From contig JAUYNO010000021.1 in assembly GCA_030696045.1 (NCBI GenBank), positions 1 to 64,000 of the forward strand: a DNA stretch of 64,000 bases, written 5' to 3'. Every line of letters begins with the position of its first letter. Position 1 is the first letter of the stretch. Positions 8,511-18,761 of the stretch are shown here, in pieces. Below the pieces are notes generated by a model, which did no database searches, was not told the origin of the DNA, and was given only the letters and a program-made list of their open reading frames with translations. This stretch comes from Stagnimonas sp. (GTDB lineage: Bacteria > Pseudomonadota > Gammaproteobacteria > Nevskiales > Nevskiaceae). The position numbers and the translations under genes were made by a program.

Positions 8511-10058
8511 ATGAACTTCCGAAAGCTTTCCCTTTCCCTCGCGCTGGCGCTCGGCGCCGCGCTGGGCTCCGTCAGCGCCGGCACGGCCTACGCGCAGGAC
8601 GGCGCCACGGCTGCGGCGGCCGCCGCCGAAGCCGCGGCCACCGCCGCGACTGACGCGGCTGCCGCTCCCGCCGAGGCCGCCCCGGTTCCGGTCGAGGCCG
8701 CCGCGGCCGAAGCCGCGCCGGCAGCGGTGGCTCCGAAGTACAACGAAGGCAACATCACCTGGATGATGACCGCCACCGCCTTCGTGCTGCTGATGTCGCT
8801 GCCAGGCCTCGCGCTGTTCTACGGCGGCATGGCGCGCAAGAAGAACATGCTGTCGACCCTGACCCAGACCTTCGCGATCTTCTGCCTGATCTCGGTGCTG
8901 TGGGTGGTCTACGGCTACTCGGTGGCCTTCTCCAACGGCAACCCCTTCTTCGGCAGCCTCGACAAGCTGCTGCTGAAAGGCGTGATCTACGACGCCAACG
9001 GCTTCTTCGTGCCCACGGCGACCTTCAGCAAGGGCGTACTGATCCCGGAACTGGTGTTCGCCTTCTTCCAGCTGACCTTCGCCGCGATCACCGTGGCCCT
9101 GATCGCCGGCGGCTATGCCGAGCGCATGAAGTTCAAGGCCGTGCTGCTGTTCTCGGTGATCTTCTTCACCTTCGCCTACCTGCCGATGGCGCACATGGTC
9201 TGGTGGTGGCCCGGCCCGGATGCCTACACCTCGCCGGAAGTCGTGGCTGAGCTGAACGCTACCGCCGGCTGGCTCTGGCAGCTGGGCGCGCTGGACTTCG
9301 CCGGCGGCACCGTGGTGCACATCAACGCCGGTATCGCCGGTCTGGTCTGCGCCATCTTCCTGGGCAAGCGCACCGGCTACGGCAAGGTGCAGATGGCTCC
9401 GCACAGCCTGGTGATGACCACCATCGGCGCCTCGCTGCTGTGGTTCGGCTGGTTCGGCTTCAACGCCGGCTCCAACCTCGAAGCCAACGGCTACGCCGTG
9501 CTGGCCTTCGGCAACACCCTGTTCGCGACGGCGGTTGCCGCGCTGACCTGGTTCTTCGCCGAGTGGATCATCAAGGGCAAGCCCAGCCTGCTGGGCATCC
9601 TGTCCGGCGCGGTTGCCGGCCTGGTCGCCATCACGCCGGCCTGCGGTTTCGTCGGCATCGAAGGCGCGCTCTGGATCGGTGTCGCCGGCGGCCTGCTCTG
9701 CTACCTGGCGGTGTCCTTCCTCAAGAAGCTGCTGGGCTATGACGATGCGCTCGATGCCTTCGGCGTCCACGCGGTCGGCGGCATCGTCGGTGCGATCCTG
9801 ACGGGTGTGTTCGTCGATCCCGCCAAGGGCGGCGCCGGCTACGTCACCGACGGCTGGGTTGGCCCCACCTTCGGCTACGACAGCGCCCAGATCATGATCC
9901 AGGTGAAGGCCGTGCTGGTCGCCATCGTCTGGAGCGCGGTGGTCTCGGCCATCGCCCTCTTGATCTGCAAGTTCACCGTCGGCCTGCGCGTCACCGAAGA
10001 GCAGGAATCCGAAGGTCTGGACATCGCCGAGCACGGCGAGCAGGCCTATCACGATTGA
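8511..10058 (+). CDS. amtB: Ammonium transporter AmtB
   Basis: A 515-aa Amt/Rh channel. A Sec signal peptide (to about residue 27, TAYAQD) is followed by an unusual Ala/Pro/Glu-rich linker of about 45 residues. The 11-helix channel begins near NITWMMTATAFVLL. The conserved pore His pair is visible in GTVVHINAGIAG and AFGVHAVGGI. Family signatures include FYGGMARKKNMLST and the C-terminal GLRVTEEQESEGLDIAEHGE, which contacts GlnK. The Ala-rich linker is longer than in E. coli AmtB. It is cotranscribed with glnK and ends at a strong terminator. Confidence 0.95.
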   Translation: MNFRKLSLSLALALGAALGSVSAGTAYAQDGATAAAAAAEAAATAATDAAAAPAEAAPVPVEAAAAEAAPAAVAPKYNEGNITWMMTATAFVLLMSLPGLALFYGGMARKKNMLSTLTQTFAIFCLISVLWVVYGYSVAFSNGNPFFGSLDKLLLKGVIYDANGFFVPTATFSKGVLIPELVFAFFQLTFAAITVALIAGGYAERMKFKAVLLFSVIFFTFAYLPMAHMVWWWPGPDAYTSPEVVAELNATAGWLWQLGALDFAGGTVVHINAGIAGLVCAIFLGKRTGYGKVQMAPHSLVMTTIGASLLWFGWFGFNAGSNLEANGYAVLAFGNTLFATAVAALTWFFAEWIIKGKPSLLGILSGAVAGLVAITPACGFVGIEGALWIGVAGGLLCYLAVSFLKKLLGYDDALDAFGVHAVGGIVGAILTGVFVDPAKGGAGYVTDGWVGPTFGYDSAQIMIQVKAVLVAIVWSAVVSAIALLICKFTVGLRVTEEQESEGLDIAEHGEQAYHD

Positions 10059-10098
10059 TCTGTGTCACCCCGGCGGCCTTCGCGGGCCGTCGGGTTCT

Positions 10099-10152
10099 CC
10101 TCCAGGGGGTTGAAACCTGGGGCCGGTTCGCCAGAACCGGCCCCTTTTTTGT
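10099..10152 (+). repeat. 54-bp direct repeat, copy 1, carrying the amtB terminator
   Basis: Begins CCTCCAGGGGGTTGAAACCT and ends in the T-tract. It is identical over 54 bp to the copy at 10293-10346. Both copies include the same hairpin terminator. Confidence 0.9.
10119..10150 (+). terminator. Rho-independent terminator of glnK-amtB
   Basis: A perfect 11-bp GC-rich stem (10119-10129 with 10134-10144), GCCA loop, then six T. Confidence 0.9.
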
Positions 10153-10292
10153 GCCTGCGGCTTTTTGTCTGAGCGAGTTTGCCGTCCCTGGCGCGACTGC
10201 GGTTTTCTGATCGGAGCCCTGGGCGTGCATCCCTGCACGCCCGCCAACCGGGGCCGACTGCCATTCAAGGCAGTCGGCCTGATCCGGTTGGC

Positions 10293-10346
10293 CCTCCAGG
10301 GGGTTGAAACCTGGGGCCGGTTCGCCAGAACCGGCCCCTTTTTTGT
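10293..10346 (+). repeat. 54-bp direct repeat, copy 2, upstream of glnB
   Basis: A second copy of the terminator-bearing repeat, 140 bp after the end of the first and about 95 bp before glnB. It looks like a duplication of the amtB 3' end. Confidence 0.9.
10313..10344 (+). terminator. Second Rho-independent terminator before glnB
   Basis: The same 11-bp stem, GCCA loop and six T as the terminator at 10119. It would insulate glnB from read-through. Confidence 0.85.
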
Positions 10347-10442
10347 ATGTGAAAGGATGCCGGCCGAAACAGTCCGGCCTGCGCGTCATCGGCGCGCAGG
10401 GTTAAACTGCCGCATTCTTATCCGCCGCTGCCGAGAACCGCC

Positions 10443-10781
10443 ATGAAAATGCTGATCGCCATCATCAAGCCGTTCAAGCTGGACGCGGTGCGCGAAGCGC
10501 TGGCCGATCTCGGCGTGCAGGGCATGACCGTCACCGAGGTGCGCGGTTTCGGGCGGCAGAAAGGCCACACCGAGCTGTATCGTGGCGCCGAGTACCAGGT
10601 CGATCTGCTGCCGAAGGTGAAACTGGAGCTGGCGCTGGCGCCGGAGATGGTCGATCAGGCCGTGGACGCGATCATGAAATCGGCCAAGACCGGCAACATC
10701 GGCGATGGCAAGATCTTCGTCTACGACCTCAATCAGACGGTGCGCATACGCACCGGCGAAACCGGCGTCGAGGCGGTCTGA
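10443..10781 (+). CDS. glnB: Nitrogen regulatory protein P-II (GlnB type, second copy)
   Basis: A 112-aa PII protein closely similar to the GlnK at 8155. It has the same T-loop [11 protein letters not shown] with Tyr51 and the same RIRTGETG end, and differs mainly in residues 60-85 (KLELALAPEMVDQAVDAIMK). Two terminators cut it off from amtB and no sigma54 promoter is visible, so it is probably expressed constitutively. This fits the GlnB role of signalling to GlnD/GlnE/NtrB while GlnK gates AmtB. Assignment of GlnB versus GlnK rests on context only. Confidence 0.88.
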   Translation: MKMLIAIIKPFKLDAVREALADLGVQGMTVTEVRGFGRQKGHTELYRGAEYQVDLLPKVKLELALAPEMVDQAVDAIMKSAKTGNIGDGKIFVYDLNQTVRIRTGETGVEAV

Positions 10782-10806
10782 TCCGGTTCACTCGTTCTTG
10801 CAAAAG

Positions 10807-10828
10807 CCCCGCCTTGGCGGGGTTTTTT
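10807..10828 (+). terminator. Rho-independent terminator of glnB
   Basis: CCCCGCC-TT-GGCGGGG hairpin followed by six T. Confidence 0.9.
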
Positions 10829-10920
10829 GTTGCCGTCCCTGGCGCGGCTGCGCGCTGCTTGCCCGCCCCCAGGGCGGCCATCCCCGGCCGGCTGTTCGCT
10901 ACAGCCCCGGCTCGCTCCCG

Positions 10921-11157
10921 CTAGCGGGGCTTCTTGTTGTGGCTGCCGTCGCAGAACGGCGGCGTCGCGGTGCGGCGACAACCGCAAAGCCACTGGGTCT
11001 CGACGTTGCGCCGGGGGCGCACCGTGAAGCCCAGCGGCGAGCACCCCTCACGACCATCGCAGAACGGCACGCGGCCGCTGTCGCCGCAACGGCACCAGGC
11101 GTAGTCACCGGCCGCGAGTTGCAGAGGGCAGGGCTGCCCGGGCCAGGGTCCGCTCAC
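10921..11157 (-). CDS. CDGSH iron-sulfur domain protein
   Basis: A 78-aa protein with two CDGSH-type metal-binding motifs. The first is CRC-x7-PFCDGREG (residues 22-37) and the second CGC-x7-PFCDGSH (59-73). The second has the full three-Cys-one-His set of [2Fe-2S] CDGSH proteins. The first has Glu-Gly where the fourth ligand His is expected, though the linker could supply another ligand. The GTG start at 11157 overlaps the stop of the upstream gene (GTGA), so the two are cotranscribed and perhaps translationally coupled. Its redox role is unknown. Confidence 0.85.
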   Translation of the reverse strand: MSGPWPGQPCPLQLAAGDYAWCRCGDSGRVPFCDGREGCSPLGFTVRPRRNVETQWLCGCRRTATPPFCDGSHNKKPR

Positions 11158-12068
11158 GGGACCGTCTCTGCGGGGGGCGCCACCACGGACAGCCCCAGCA
11201 CCTGCGGCAAGTCGGCGCTGCGGTACAGCGGCAGATTGCGCAGCTGCAGGCGCCCCGGCGGGTCCAGCATCAGACGCAGGGCCAGGGGTTCGCGCAGAAA
11301 CTCCCGCAGCCGCCGGGCATCGTCCGCCCCCCAACGCAGCCCCCGGTCGGTGGAGAGCTGCTCGAAGCGCGCCGACCAGCCTGCCTCCGGGTCGAGGCCA
11401 TCGACCAGATGGTGCAGCCCGGGCGCCTGCCGGATCAGGGCCAGCAAGCCCCGGTCGCGGTAATCCAGACGGGCACGGCTCAGTTCCATCTCCCGGAACT
11501 GGCCCAGGAACAACCCCGCTCCGCCGCGCAGCGACAGCTCCAGCGTCGCCTCGGCCAGCGCCGGCGCGCGCGCCTTGAGCCACAGCCGCAGCACCTGATC
11601 GTCGAGGCGATAGCGCAGATCCAGCTCCCCGTCGCAGCGCAGCTCCTGCAAGCCCAGCGCGCGCAGCCGCGACAGCGGCGGTTCGTCCGCCTCGGCTTCC
11701 GGCCCGACGCGAGCAGCCGGCAGCGGCCAGTGCAGCCCCGACCAGCGCAGCCGCATCGTCGCCGGCGTGCGCGGATCGTGCTCGCGATACTCGAGCAACT
11801 CCACCCGCTCGGCGCGCAGCGTGTCACCGGCATCCAGGCCCAGCCGCGCGGCAGCGGGCGCTGACAGCTGGAGTCGCAACTGACTGACCTCGCCCTGCCC
11901 CCAGGGCCAGGCCCGCAAGTCCCGGTAGCCGAGCTGGCCCAGCGGCTCCAGCTGCGCTGCCAGCACCCGCAGGCGAAACTCCGCCTGCTGTTGGCAATGC
12001 CGGCTCCAGGCCAGCGCGCCGGCACCCAGCGCGGCGGCGGACAGCAGCAGGAGTGTGCTCAGGCGCAT
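11154..12068 (-). CDS. Hypothetical exported or membrane-anchored protein
   Basis: A 304-aa protein with an N-terminal hydrophobic helix (MRLSTLLLLSAAALGAGALA) and then a mostly beta-strand, Arg/Leu-rich sequence such as AERVELLEYREHD and AEATLELSLRGG. This alternation resembles lipid-transport or AsmA-like beta proteins, but no family is recognised with confidence. It overlaps the CDGSH gene by 4 bases. Its start lies 81 bp from the divergent DUF4124 gene, so promoters must be in that gap. Confidence 0.7.
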   Translation of the reverse strand: MRLSTLLLLSAAALGAGALAWSRHCQQQAEFRLRVLAAQLEPLGQLGYRDLRAWPWGQGEVSQLRLQLSAPAAARLGLDAGDTLRAERVELLEYREHDPRTPATMRLRWSGLHWPLPAARVGPEAEADEPPLSRLRALGLQELRCDGELDLRYRLDDQVLRLWLKARAPALAEATLELSLRGGAGLFLGQFREMELSRARLDYRDRGLLALIRQAPGLHHLVDGLDPEAGWSARFEQLSTDRGLRWGADDARRLREFLREPLALRLMLDPPGRLQLRNLPLYRSADLPQVLGLSVVAPPAETVP

Positions 12069-12149
12069 GCCGCATTCTAGCCAGCCGGCTCCACGCTCTG
12101 GAGGCTTCGGCTAGACTCGGAAATACCTGAGTTTCCGGATGGAGCCGCC

Positions 12150-12533
12150 ATGTCCCGATTGCCCTGGGCGCTATCGCTGCTGCTAGCCCTGCTATTGGCT
12201 ACGCCCGGCCAGGCCGGCGACGGCAAGACCTATCGCTGGGTGGATGACAAGGGCCGCATCCACTACAGCGATGTGCCGGTGCCCAGCGCCGAGCAGATCC
12301 AGGTGAAGCCGGGCAGCGGCGTGGTCGGCATTGCCAGGGAGCCGACCGCCAGCACCGAGCAGCGCAAGCAGGACTGCGAGCAGCGCAAGGAGCAGCTGCA
12401 GACCTACGAGGCGGCGGCGAGCATCACCGAGACCGATCCGCTCGGCAATGTCAGGACCTACAACGCGGCCGAACGGGAGCAATTGCTGAACCGCACCCGC
12501 GAGCAGGTCGCGCAGGCCTGCACCGAAGGCTGA
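12150..12533 (+). CDS. DUF4124 domain-containing exported protein
   Basis: A 127-aa protein with a Sec signal (residues 1-22, ending GQAGDG) and the DUF4124 core YRWVDDKGRIHYSDVPVP (about residues 27-44). A short Cys-containing helical region follows (KQDCEQRKEQLQTYEAA). DUF4124 proteins are small periplasmic or envelope proteins of unknown function. The next gene encodes a second DUF4124 protein 12 bases downstream, suggesting a local duplication and an operon. Confidence 0.85.
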   Translation: MSRLPWALSLLLALLLATPGQAGDGKTYRWVDDKGRIHYSDVPVPSAEQIQVKPGSGVVGIAREPTASTEQRKQDCEQRKEQLQTYEAAASITETDPLGNVRTYNAAEREQLLNRTREQVAQACTEG

Positions 12534-12545
12534 GGCCGGCTGCCC

Positions 12546-13058
12546 GTGCCCGGCCTGCGGATGACACTGGGCGGCGGGGCGATGCTGCTGGCGGTCCTGC
12601 TGCCGACGGCGGCGTGGTCTGCGGGCAGCGTCTACAAGTGGACTGACGCCCAGGGCATGGTCCACTACGACGACCAGAGTCGGTTGCAGCAGCGGCTGAC
12701 GCGCGCCAGCATCGCCCGCGCGCCGGTGGCAGCCGAGCCCAGCGCGACGGTCCCGGCCGAACTGGTGGCCGAGGTGCGGCGACGCTGCGTGGACCTGCGC
12801 GAACGCGCTGCCAGCATGCGATCCGCCGGCCAGCTCTACGGCCGCGACCCGGCCGGCAACCGCTATCCCCTGTCGGCTCGCCAGGCCGCGTTGGCGCTGG
12901 CCGAGGCCGAAAGCGAGCAGGCCCGTTACTGCCACCCGGACGCGCCGCGCAGGCTCTACAGCGAGGCACTGGCCCGCGAACGGCAACAGGCCCTCGAAGC
13001 CGAGCGGCAGACCGCCGACAAGCTCGCCGGCCTGCCTGTCGCCACGACGCCGCGCTAG
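12546..13058 (+). CDS. DUF4124 domain-containing exported protein (second copy)
   Basis: A 170-aa protein with an N-terminal signal (hydrophobic stretch MLLAVLLPTAAWSAG), the DUF4124 motif VYKWTDAQGMVHYDDQ, and an Ala/Arg-rich helical tail with conserved RRRCVDLRERA and YGRDPAGNRYPLS. That last segment parallels TDPLGNVRTYNAAE in the upstream gene, so the two are paralogues. The GTG at 12546 is used here; an ATG at 12561 is a credible alternative and would give a tighter signal peptide. Function is unknown. Confidence 0.8.
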   Translation: MPGLRMTLGGGAMLLAVLLPTAAWSAGSVYKWTDAQGMVHYDDQSRLQQRLTRASIARAPVAAEPSATVPAELVAEVRRRCVDLRERAASMRSAGQLYGRDPAGNRYPLSARQAALALAEAESEQARYCHPDAPRRLYSEALARERQQALEAERQTADKLAGLPVATTPR

Positions 13059-13073
13059 GACCGGGGCGTAACC

Positions 13074-13808
13074 ATCAACCACTTCGATTTCGAGCGCGAC
13101 GAGCGCCGCCGCTTTCTGCTCAAGGCCCTGGCGGCCGGCTGGCTCACCGCCGGCGCCGGCTGGTCGGTGGCCGCACCGGCCGGACTGCTGGGCGCCCGCC
13201 CCGGCAAGCTGCCGGCCGGGCGCAGCATCTTCGAACTCGACGGCGAGGTGCTGGTGAACGGCCGCCGCGCCAATCGCGACACCCTGCTGGCCGCCGGCGA
13301 CCTGATCGAGACCGGCAGCAATGGCCGCCTGGTCGGGGTCGTCGGCCAGGACGCGCTGATCCTGCGCCCGCAGTCGCGCCTGGAACTGGGCGCGGCGGGA
13401 CGCGGTGCGCGCAGCCTGTTCCGGCTGGTGCAGGGCGCGATGCTGAGCGTGTTCGGTCCGCGCGACGCCGAATACCGGGTGAGCACGCCGGTGGCAACCA
13501 TCGGCATCCGCGGCACCGGTCTCTACCTGGAGGCGGAGGCGGAGCGCAGCTATGTCTGCCTCTGCTACGGCAAGGCCTACGTGACGCCCAACGGCGCTCC
13601 GACGCAGGCTTTCGAGGCGGTGTCACAACACCACGACATGCCCAAGTACATCCTGCCGGAAGCGCGCGACGGCAGCGCCGTGCAGGCGGCCCCCTTCATC
13701 AACCACAGCGATCTGGAGTTGATGACGCTGGAAGCCCTGGTTGGCCGCCAGGTACCGTTCGCGGTGGCGGACGACCCTTATCAGGCGCCGCGCCGCAAGG
13801 ACTACTGA
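13074..13808 (+). CDS. FecR-like domain protein with a Tat-type signal; start codon non-canonical
   Basis: From GTG 13167 the protein is 213 aa, with a FecR-like beta domain (FELDGEVLVNGRRA, RVSTPVATIGIRGTGLY) and a Cys pair in YVCLCYG. The same frame stays open back to the previous stop at 13058. The intervening codons encode FERDERRRFLLKALAAGW, a convincing twin-arginine-type signal. No ATG, GTG or TTG occurs there. An ATC at 13074, preceded by GGGG at suitable spacing, is the most likely initiator if the signal is real. Homologous FecR-domain proteins are often exported. Either ATC initiation, an error in a start codon, or start at 13167 without a signal is possible. Confidence 0.7.
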   Translation: MNHFDFERDERRRFLLKALAAGWLTAGAGWSVAAPAGLLGARPGKLPAGRSIFELDGEVLVNGRRANRDTLLAAGDLIETGSNGRLVGVVGQDALILRPQSRLELGAAGRGARSLFRLVQGAMLSVFGPRDAEYRVSTPVATIGIRGTGLYLEAEAERSYVCLCYGKAYVTPNGAPTQAFEAVSQHHDMPKYILPEARDGSAVQAAPFINHSDLELMTLEALVGRQVPFAVADDPYQAPRRKDY

Positions 13809-13812
13809 ACAC

Positions 13813-14661
13813 TCAGAGCGCGGCCAGGGCCTTCTTGACGAAAGTCGGCAGCGCGAACGCGGCAGCGTGGGTGTCGCGGTTGTAGAACTGGGTGTCGAGC
13901 GCGTCCGCCTGCTGCAGACGCGACACCAGCGAACCTTTCTGCTTGAGCGCGATCGACCCGCTCCACCAGCCGCTGGGATAGATCACCTGCGGAAAGTGCA
14001 GCATCGTGGTCTCGACGAAGCCGGCCGCCTTCATCGCCGTGTGCATTTCCTTGATGAGTTCCAGGTGCAGCAGCGGCGACTCCGACTGCTGCACCAGCAT
14101 GCCGTTCGGTTTCAGCGCCTTGATGCAGTCGAGATAGAACTTCTTGCCGAACAGGCCTTCGGCCGGGCCGACCGGGTCGGTGGAGTCGATGATGATGACG
14201 TCGACGGAGCCGGGAGCGGCGTCCTTCATCCACTGGATGCCGTCGCCGAAGAACAGGGTGGCGCGCGGATCGCTGTTCTTGTCACACAGCTCGGGGAAGT
14301 ACTGCTCGGACAGGCGGGTCACCCGCTCGTCAATCTCGACCTGGGTGGCGGATTTCACTTCGGCGTGCTTGAGCACTTCGCGCAGGGTGCCGCAGTCGCC
14401 GCCGCCGACGATAACCACCGTCTCCGGGTTCGGGTGCGAGTTCAGCGCCGGGTGCGACATCATCTCGTGGTAGAGGAAGTTGTCGCGGGTCGAGACCATG
14501 GTGCAGCCATCGATGGTCATCAGATAGCCGAAGGTCTCGGTCTGGAAGATCTCGATCTTCTGGTACGGCGTCTGCTCCTCGTGCAGCTTCCTGCCCTTGA
14601 GTGCGAACGCGGTGCCGGTGGCATCAATGGCTTCGGTGACCCAGCTCTGGTCGAGTGACAT
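13813..14661 (-). CDS. speE: Polyamine aminopropyltransferase (spermidine synthase) SpeE
   Basis: A 282-aa enzyme that transfers aminopropyl from decarboxylated SAM to putrescine. Signatures visible are YHEMMSHPAL, the nucleotide-binding VVIVGGGDCGTLREVLKH, the acidic IDERVTRLSEQYFPE, and the active-site IIDSTDPVGPAEGLF with the catalytic Asp. The ATG at 14661 (MSLDQSWVTE) is the family's usual start; a longer frame to 14736 lacks support. speA, on the other strand 2.1 kb away, supplies agmatine for putrescine, so the two form a polyamine locus. An acyltransferase gene lies immediately upstream in the same direction. Confidence 0.95.
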   Translation of the reverse strand: MSLDQSWVTEAIDATGTAFALKGRKLHEEQTPYQKIEIFQTETFGYLMTIDGCTMVSTRDNFLYHEMMSHPALNSHPNPETVVIVGGGDCGTLREVLKHAEVKSATQVEIDERVTRLSEQYFPELCDKNSDPRATLFFGDGIQWMKDAAPGSVDVIIIDSTDPVGPAEGLFGKKFYLDCIKALKPNGMLVQQSESPLLHLELIKEMHTAMKAAGFVETTMLHFPQVIYPSGWWSGSIALKQKGSLVSRLQQADALDTQFYNRDTHAAAFALPTFVKKALAAL

Positions 14662-14740
14662 GGCGGTGATCCTCAGGACCCGGAAAAGTGAGGGCGCGAG
14701 TATAGGGGGCCGGACCCTACAAGCCCATGACGCCACTGCC

Positions 14741-16603
14741 CTAAAACCGCAGGCGCTGCTCCAACAGCCAGCGCGAAACCAGCCAGTCCGAGCCGGAGCG
14801 CGTCAGGTGGCCGTAGTCGAACTGCAGGGGATCACCGTTCGGCGCCAGTTGGAGACAGTGTCCGCCGGGGCAGAGCGTGCTGATCGGCGACAGGTATTCG
14901 ATGCCTTCAGCCGCCAGGCGCTTCGCCAGCAGTGCATCGACCACGAACGGTTCGCGCACCAAGGTCCGCAGCGGCAGTTCGGGGTTTTGGCGCAGCCGGG
15001 CAAGAGCCAGCACCTGCGGTAGCGGCAGCCGGTACTCGCTGACCGGCCCCAGCACAATGATCCGCGCGCTGTAGGGCTGAAGGGATCGCACCAGACGCAC
15101 CAGCGGTTCGACATCCCAGGCCTTCCAGCGTGCCGCCAGCAGGATCGCGTCCGGCTTGGTGTTGGGGACGAAATCCCGCAGCACCTCTGCCATCATCCGG
15201 GTGCAGCGCTCTGCACCGGTCAGCGGTAGGCCGGGCCGGCATCCGGATGCGGTGGTCTGCTGCACCTGCGCTGTCTTCAGCATGTCGTCCAGACCGATCC
15301 AGTACTGGGCGGCATGGCTGTCGCCGAGCAAGAGCAGGTTCGGCCGGTCGGCTGCACGCGCCAGGCAGTGCTTGCGATCCAGCGCCGCCGCGCTCGATGT
15401 CTGGCTCAGGAAGCACTGGCCATCCCGGAACAGGCTGCGCTGGCGCTCGAAGGCCGCGATATCTAGCACCTCGGTGGGAAAGCGCTGTGGCAGGCCGCGC
15501 AGCCAGAGCAGGGCACCACCGGTCGTGGCCGCGAGGCCGAGAACCAAGGCAGCGGCCAGCACCTGCCGGCTGGCGCGGCTGCCCGGGGGTGGTGGCCGTC
15601 GGAATGGCCGTTCCACGTAGCGCCAGCTGAGCGTGGCCAGGATCACCGAGACGGCGAGCAGCCCAAGCTTCTGGAACTTCAAGAAGTCACCCAGCAGGCC
15701 CTGCTTGTAGAGCACGATCAGCGGCCAGTGCCAGAGATACAGCGAGTAGGAAATCAGCCCGACGAACACTACCGGCCTCAGGCTGAGCAGGCGAGCGGCG
15801 ACGGTGGTGCCGCCACCCTGTGAATGGATCACCAGCGCGGCGCCGACACAGGGCAGCAGGGCAGCAAAACCGGGAAACGCGGTGCGCTCCGAATAGCCGA
15901 AGCCGGCGTACAGAATCATCGCCAGTCCACCGGCGCCCAACAGCTCCCGCAGCAGGCGTGAGCCGGGCTTGCTGAAGGCGTCCAGCGCCAGCAGCGAGCC
16001 CAGCAGCAGTTCCCAGGAGCGGGCAGGCAGCAGATAGAAGGCGTCGTCCGCCGAGTGGCGCAACTGCCATTCACCCAGCAGCAGCGAGCCCAGGGCCAGC
16101 GTCGCGATCAGCCAGCGCAGCTGCGCCAGGCCGCGCCGGTGCAGGGCCATCAGCAGTAGCGGCAGCAGCAGGTAGAACTGCTCCTCGATGGCCAGCGACC
16201 AGGTGTGCAGCAGCGGCAGCGATTCGGCTGCGGTCGAGAAGTAGTCGGACTGGCTCCAGAAATAGAAGTTGGAGGCGAACAGGGCGGTCGCCGCCAGGCT
16301 GCCGCCAAAGTCGCGATAGGCGTCCGGGAGCAGAAGCCAGCCGGCGGCAAGCGTGGTCGCCAGCAGCACGGCCAGCAGGGCCGGGAGGATGCGGCGGGCG
16401 CGACGCTGGTAGAAGCGCAACAGCGAGAAGCGGCCCTGGGCCAGTTCGCCGTGGATGATCGAGGTGATCAGATAGCCGGAGATCACGAAGAAGACGTCGA
16501 CCCCGACGAAGCCGCCGTGCACCGGCGCACCGACGTGGAACAGCAGCACCAGGCCGACCGCCACGGCGCGCAGGCCATCAATGTCAGGGCGGTGCTGGAT
16601 CAC
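14741..16603 (-). CDS. Membrane O-acyltransferase (acyltransferase 3 plus SGNH domain)
   Basis: A 620-aa OafA-type protein. The N-terminal acyltransferase-3 domain (about 1-340) has ten helices with the catalytic-type motif HVGAPVHGGFVGVDVFFVIS, plus RRARRILPALL and HTWSLAIEEQFYLLLP. The periplasmic C-terminal SGNH domain has LLLGDSHAAQYW, with the nucleophile Ser of block I, and a final SHLT-like block DYGHLTRSGSDWL. Such proteins O-acetylate surface polysaccharide or peptidoglycan. The start is GTG at 16603, 79 bp upstream of speE on the same strand. The acceptor is unknown and there are no polysaccharide genes nearby. Confidence 0.9.
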   Translation of the reverse strand: MIQHRPDIDGLRAVAVGLVLLFHVGAPVHGGFVGVDVFFVISGYLITSIIHGELAQGRFSLLRFYQRRARRILPALLAVLLATTLAAGWLLLPDAYRDFGGSLAATALFASNFYFWSQSDYFSTAAESLPLLHTWSLAIEEQFYLLLPLLLMALHRRGLAQLRWLIATLALGSLLLGEWQLRHSADDAFYLLPARSWELLLGSLLALDAFSKPGSRLLRELLGAGGLAMILYAGFGYSERTAFPGFAALLPCVGAALVIHSQGGGTTVAARLLSLRPVVFVGLISYSLYLWHWPLIVLYKQGLLGDFLKFQKLGLLAVSVILATLSWRYVERPFRRPPPPGSRASRQVLAAALVLGLAATTGGALLWLRGLPQRFPTEVLDIAAFERQRSLFRDGQCFLSQTSSAAALDRKHCLARAADRPNLLLLGDSHAAQYWIGLDDMLKTAQVQQTTASGCRPGLPLTGAERCTRMMAEVLRDFVPNTKPDAILLAARWKAWDVEPLVRLVRSLQPYSARIIVLGPVSEYRLPLPQVLALARLRQNPELPLRTLVREPFVVDALLAKRLAAEGIEYLSPISTLCPGGHCLQLAPNGDPLQFDYGHLTRSGSDWLVSRWLLEQRLRF

Positions 16604-16783
16604 GAATTGCTGAAGCCGGGGCTGCCCGCGACGGATATGCTCATGGTTCGATCAATGCTTGCGAATGCCGACGGTGCGCTTGCAGCCCGGACGCCAGCGG
16701 CTACCCTACGCGCGCCCAGGCGGTCGGCATGGAATCCGGTCCCTCGGAATCCGCCCCCCGGCAACGATTATCAGGTATCTCCC

Positions 16784-18661
<1,878 letters not shown>

Positions 18662-18761
18662 AAAAGTAAAGATTTTTCACTCGTATTTTTGACGATCGGC
18701 GTGTTCAGGCCGGACCAGCGGCGGCATACTCCAGCTTGATCCCTTCGTCAGGTAATCCGGC

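Larger units (their letters stand above)
10059..10442. other. amtB-glnB intergenic region with two repeated terminators
   Basis: This 384-bp gap contains no gene. It holds two near-identical 54-bp repeats carrying terminators (10099-10152 and 10293-10346), a perfect 9-bp hairpin GGGCGTGCA/TGCACGCCC (10221-10242), and the motif TTGCCGTCCCTGGCGCG (10179-10195), which recurs after glnB at 10830. No sigma54 motif was found before glnB. Confidence 0.7.

Noticed and set aside
10347-10442. Possible sigma54 promoter before glnB
   Set aside because: No GG-N10-GC with flanking consensus bases was found in the 95 bp before the gene.
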